A stretch of 64,000 nucleotides of DNA from CAVRXQ01 sp963831155 (GTDB lineage Bacteria; Actinomycetota; Acidimicrobiia; Acidimicrobiales; Bog-793), in assembly GCA_963831155.1 (NCBI GenBank), contig CAWHOY010000005.1, positions 930,001-994,000 on the forward strand, read 5' to 3'. Position numbers and translations under genes: made by a program. Shown here piece by piece: positions 61,163 through 64,000 of the stretch. The first letter of the stretch is position 1. Every line of letters starts with the position of its first letter. Under the pieces are notes generated by a model. It was not told the origin of the DNA. It worked only from the letters and a program-made list of their open reading frames with translations, and did not search any database.

Positions 61163-63156
61163 GACGAGGCGCCGACCGAAGCGAGCTCCGGGATCGACAA
61201 CGAGGCGGGATCGGTCGGGCGGCGGCGGCGGCCCGGGACCGCCGCCAAAAGCGCGCCGACACCACAGAGGATGCCGCCCGACCAGAGCCAGACGATGAGC
61301 GGCTGCACGATGACGTCCAACGACGCCGTCGCCGGGGAACCGTGCGCCGCGAGCGTGAAGCCTCCTGATCCCGCCGCCAAATAAAGATCCGAGAACACGG
61401 TCGAATCGATCGAAGGCGTCGCGACACCTTGGGTGTCTCCGCGAAAGACGTCGATCGCCGGCCGGTAGATCCCGCGTCCGTCGACCTTCACGACTGCCTC
61501 AACGCCCGAGCGACTCGGCTGGGCGAACTTATTGACCGCCAGCAACTCGACGGTGTGACCGTCAAAAGAGATCGTCTGTCCGGGGTGGAGCGCGATCTGT
61601 GTCCGTTGACCGAACGACGAAGCGGCGGCGAGACCGACCGCCACGAGCACCACACCGATGTGGACGACCATTCCCCCGTTCGCCCGACCGACGATTCCCC
61701 GCCACCACCCAAAGCCACGACGGTGCGCGGCGATCGAGGCGAGGACGAGCTGGCGCACGGCAGCTGAGGCGGCAAAGGCGCCGAGTCCGAACGCGGCAAG
61801 CGGAGTCAGTCCACGAATACCGACGATAACGCAGATGACGACGGTCGCGACGGCACACCACGCCGGCAGCACGAGCCTCTCGCGCATCACGCCTGCGGAG
61901 GCCTTCCGCCACGGCAGCGCTGGTGCGATCGCCATCATTACGAGTAGCGCGAGTCCGAGCGGCACGGCGAACGTGTCGAAGTAGGGACGGCCAATCGTGA
62001 TCGACTGGTTCGTGAACGCCTGGACGAACAGCGGGAACACCGTCCCGAGCAAAACGACGATCGCGAACGCCACGAACAAAAGGTTGTTCACCAAGAACGC
62101 GCCTTCTCGCGAGACAGGGGCGTCGATGCCGCCGGGCGACCGCAGCCGATCGCCACGCCAGCCGATCAGGCCGATTCCCGTGGCGACGATGATTCCGAAG
62201 AAGACGATCAGCGCCGGACCGAGTCCGGAGTCTGAAAAGGCATGTACCGACTGCACGACGCCCGACCGGGTGAGGAAGGTGCCGAGGATCGTGAGCGAGA
62301 ACGTGGCGATCAATAACGAAAGGTTCCAGATCCGCAAGAGTCCCCGGCGTTCCTGCACCATCGCCGAATGCAGGTACGCCGTCGCGGTGAGCCAAGGAAG
62401 CAAAGCGGCGTTCTCGACGGGGTCCCATCCCCAGAACCCGCCCCAGCCGAGGACCTGGTACGACCACCAGGCCCCGAGCACGATGCCGATCGTGAGGAAC
62501 GCCCACGAGAACACCGCAAAGCGCCTCGTCTCCGCGAGCCACTCCTCGCCCACCCTGCCGGTGACGAGCGATCCGATGGCGAACGCGAACGGCACCGTGA
62601 ATCCGACAAAACCGAGGTAGAGGAAGACCGGATGCACGGCGACGAGCGTGTTGTCCTGTAACAACGCGTTCGGACCCGCCCCGTCGAGAGGGATCGTCCC
62701 ATGCGTCGCCGCGAACGGGTCCGCCGGGCCAACCATCAGCGCGAAGAAGAAGACGGCGACAGCGAAAACGACGGCGAGCGCGATCGCAACGACCGGGTCG
62801 TCGATCCGTCGCCGCAAACGCCAAGCGACGAGCGTTCCGTAACCGCACAGGATCAGCACCCACAACAGGATCGATCCCTGCAGTGCCGACCACAGGCCGG
62901 TCACTGAGAAGAACAACGGCGTCTCTCGCGAGTTGTTCTGGGCGACGAACGCCAGGCTGAAATCGTGGGAGATCAAAGCGTGCTCCATCGCCACGACGCT
63001 GACGACGCAGCCGAGAAACGCGGTCAGCGCGAGCGCCGGTGCGCGTGCCACCAGAGTCGACTTGTGCGCGACGAGACCCCAGACGACGGTGACGACGACG
63101 GAGGTTGACGCGCAGACCCCGACGATCTCGCCAAGATGTCCGAAGAACGCGTTCAT
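61159..63156 (-). CDS. ccmF: Cytochrome c heme lyase subunit CcmF
   Basis: 665-residue integral membrane protein with about fifteen helices. It has the tryptophan-rich heme-handling WWD motif GWGGFWGWDPVENA near 239-252, flanked by conserved His residues, and NNSRETPLFFSVTGLW near the N-terminus. The C-terminal extracytoplasmic part is beta-rich. Together with CcmH and CcmI it ligates heme from CcmE to the apocytochrome. Its start overlaps ccmE (ATGA at 63153-63156). Confidence 0.93.
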   Translation of the reverse strand: MNAFFGHLGEIVGVCASTSVVVTVVWGLVAHKSTLVARAPALALTAFLGCVVSVVAMEHALISHDFSLAFVAQNNSRETPLFFSVTGLWSALQGSILLWVLILCGYGTLVAWRLRRRIDDPVVAIALAVVFAVAVFFFALMVGPADPFAATHGTIPLDGAGPNALLQDNTLVAVHPVFLYLGFVGFTVPFAFAIGSLVTGRVGEEWLAETRRFAVFSWAFLTIGIVLGAWWSYQVLGWGGFWGWDPVENAALLPWLTATAYLHSAMVQERRGLLRIWNLSLLIATFSLTILGTFLTRSGVVQSVHAFSDSGLGPALIVFFGIIVATGIGLIGWRGDRLRSPGGIDAPVSREGAFLVNNLLFVAFAIVVLLGTVFPLFVQAFTNQSITIGRPYFDTFAVPLGLALLVMMAIAPALPWRKASAGVMRERLVLPAWCAVATVVICVIVGIRGLTPLAAFGLGAFAASAAVRQLVLASIAAHRRGFGWWRGIVGRANGGMVVHIGVVLVAVGLAAASSFGQRTQIALHPGQTISFDGHTVELLAVNKFAQPSRSGVEAVVKVDGRGIYRPAIDVFRGDTQGVATPSIDSTVFSDLYLAAGSGGFTLAAHGSPATASLDVIVQPLIVWLWSGGILCGVGALLAAVPGRRRRPTDPASLSIPELASVGASS

Positions 63157-63614
63157 CTGACCGAGCCGTTCGGCGCTCGCACCCGGTTCGGATGCGCAGC
63201 GATGTACTGGTTCGAGTGCTTGACGAGGATTTGGTTCGAAGAAAACAGGTTCGACGACGCGACGAAGTGACCGACCAGAACGACGGGGATGTCCGCCTGG
63301 AACAGCTGTGGAGGCGTACCACTGTTCTCGACAGGGACCGTCACCTTGCCGGACGAGATCACGAAGCGGAGTTCGTTGTCGCCGAGGTGGCGGATCGTGT
63401 GTGGGACGACGACCCCTTCGATCTGGAACGTCGCGTTCCCGAGCGCCGAGCGATCAGCGACGGCTTCGCTCGCCGTCTTGAAGTAGACGACGGCGGACGT
63501 GAGGGTCTTGTAGAGCAGAAAGCCGATTGCCGCCAGGATCACGACGCCGACGACGGCGAGGCGGCGCTTCGTCTGGCGTTCGCGCATTGTGACCGAAGCA
63601 GGAGGAGTGCTCAT
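63153..63614 (-). CDS. ccmE: Heme chaperone CcmE
   Basis: 153 residues: a basic start, one membrane helix (about 19-36), then a small OB-fold domain with VENSGTPPQLFQADIPVVLVG and the heme-attachment motif KHSNQY, giving His 133 and Tyr 137 (H-x3-Y). The covalent His-heme intermediate is thus supported; this is the His type, not the Cys variant found in some archaea and deltaproteobacteria. The frame is open 44 codons upstream, but the ATG at 63614 gives a normal N-terminus. ccmD precedes it by 37 bases. Confidence 0.9.
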   Translation of the reverse strand: MSTPPASVTMRERQTKRRLAVVGVVILAAIGFLLYKTLTSAVVYFKTASEAVADRSALGNATFQIEGVVVPHTIRHLGDNELRFVISSGKVTVPVENSGTPPQLFQADIPVVLVGHFVASSNLFSSNQILVKHSNQYIAAHPNRVRAPNGSVR

Positions 63615-63651
63615 CCCGGTGCGCCGTCCATCTCGTCGAGCGGCTCGCAAC

Positions 63652-63828
63652 TCACGTTCCGTCGGCGCCTGCGCCTTTCCCTCCGTTGCTCTGGCCGCTC
63701 GCCTGGCCGTCGACTTCGACCACCTTGAGGCGGTGTCGCGCGGCACGCACCCTAATGAGGAGGGTCACGCCGTAGAGCGAGAGGGTGCTCAGCGCAACGA
63801 CATAGCCGGCGATGATGTACGGGCTCAT
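63652..63828 (-). CDS. ccmD: CcmD-like small membrane protein
   Basis: 58 residues: SPYIIAGYVVALSTLSLYGV forms one membrane helix (about 3-26), then RVRAARHRLKVV, the basic segment usual after the CcmD helix, and a Gly/Ser-rich tail. The sequence opening (SPYIIAGY) fits the CcmD pattern of a short helix with Tyr residues. It is needed for release of holo-CcmE from CcmABC. Its ATG overlaps the ccmC stop. Small size hides it from routine calls. Confidence 0.8.
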   Translation of the reverse strand: MSPYIIAGYVVALSTLSLYGVTLLIRVRAARHRLKVVEVDGQASGQSNGGKGAGADGT

Positions 63829-64000
63829 GTCGCGGCCTCCTCGCGCCGCTCGGCGAGGGCGATGGCGAGTGACTCGTCGCTCTCACGCGCCGCCAGCACC
63901 GACAGCCGGTAGCGCTGCACGACGAGCCAGATGAATGCCAGCGCGAAAACGACGAAGGACAGCAGAAGCGTCCAAGCCATCGAGCCGTGCACGTAGGTCT
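63825..64000 (-). CDS. ccmC: Heme exporter CcmC, C-terminal part
   Basis: Partial: 57 residues up to the stop at 63825, the gene continuing beyond the window. The visible part has HGSMAWTLLLSFVVFALAFIWLVVQRYRL, where a last membrane helix is followed by a charged tail, as in the C-terminus of CcmC. CcmC holds the tryptophan-rich domain that loads heme on CcmE. Overlap with ccmD supports the assignment. ccmA and ccmB are presumably further upstream, outside the window. Confidence 0.72.
   Translation of the reverse strand, partial: TYVHGSMAWTLLLSFVVFALAFIWLVVQRYRLSVLAARESDESLAIALAERREEAAT

Overview
The window is a compact, GC-rich stretch of bacterial chromosome with short intergenic gaps and very frequent ATGA/GTGA stop-start overlaps. 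The gene content points to an actinobacterium, probably an uncultured member of Acidimicrobiia or a relative (an inference, not proven). The main markers are a WhiB1-type regulator, CofD/CofE for cofactor F420 with an F420-type luciferase-like oxidoreductase, DUF3107, a DUF5719-like protein beside a giant glycosyltransferase, and the AhcY / SIS / Trm112 / phosphomannomutase neighbourhood, which resembles the M. tuberculosis Rv3248-Rv3266 region. I saw no insertion sequence, prophage, CRISPR array, rRNA or tRNA. No stretch longer than 300 bases lacks a gene; the longest gaps are 51213-51490 and 45840-46052.

Layout. 0-9.3 kb (minus strand): phosphomannomutase, Trm112-like, SIS protein, ahcY, miaA, dapF, hflX, dapD, dapE, combining methyl-cycle, tRNA modification and diaminopimelate/lysine synthesis. 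9.3-13.7 kb: a CPBP protease and divergent ftsH, then a secreted DUF5719-like protein. 13.7-27.4 kb (minus strand): cell-surface polysaccharide genes (giant GT2 membrane protein, GDP-sugar reductase, two GT4 enzymes, nucleotide-sugar epimerase, GDP-mannose pyrophosphorylase, WbbL-like GT2, rmlD, rmlB), with cofD and cofE embedded in the same overlapping operon. 27.4-32.1 kb: birA diverging from a biotin-dependent acyl-CoA carboxylase alpha subunit, then an M20 amidohydrolase and an LLM oxidoreductase. 32.1-36.5 kb: a rhodanese-ThiF protein, small secreted and membrane proteins, an unknown actinobacterial protein and an ATP-grasp enzyme. 36.6-48.4 kb: metH, an amino-acid permease, thioredoxin-TPR, FolP2-like, holA, inositol phosphatase, soluble pyrophosphatase and proton-pumping pyrophosphatase. 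48.4-55.9 kb: an SGNH-MBOAT O-acylation pair, whiB1-like, a PHP phosphatase, DUF3107, NfeD with a band-7 protein, and dgt. 56-59.2 kb: iron-sulfur genes (Mrp, SufR-like regulator, cysteine desulfurase). 59.3-64 kb: a cytochrome c maturation System I operon, ccmC-D-E-F-G-H-I, entering from the right edge.

Points that stand out. Two core genes, the phosphomannomutase gene and rmlB, are each broken by an apparent one-base loss inside the same 11-base context. miaA lacks a normal start codon where an ATGA overlap would be expected. DapF carries Ser in place of its first catalytic Cys, and RmlB carries Cys in place of its usual catalytic Asp. The folP-like gene is of the FolP2 type. A near-consensus CRP site precedes the whiB1-like gene, and the hppA leader can fold into a long hairpin. 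Three genes show a TAnnnT box six bases ahead of a GTG start, as expected for leaderless mRNAs. Most of the window is conserved housekeeping DNA. I found no clear-cut novel defence or secretion system.
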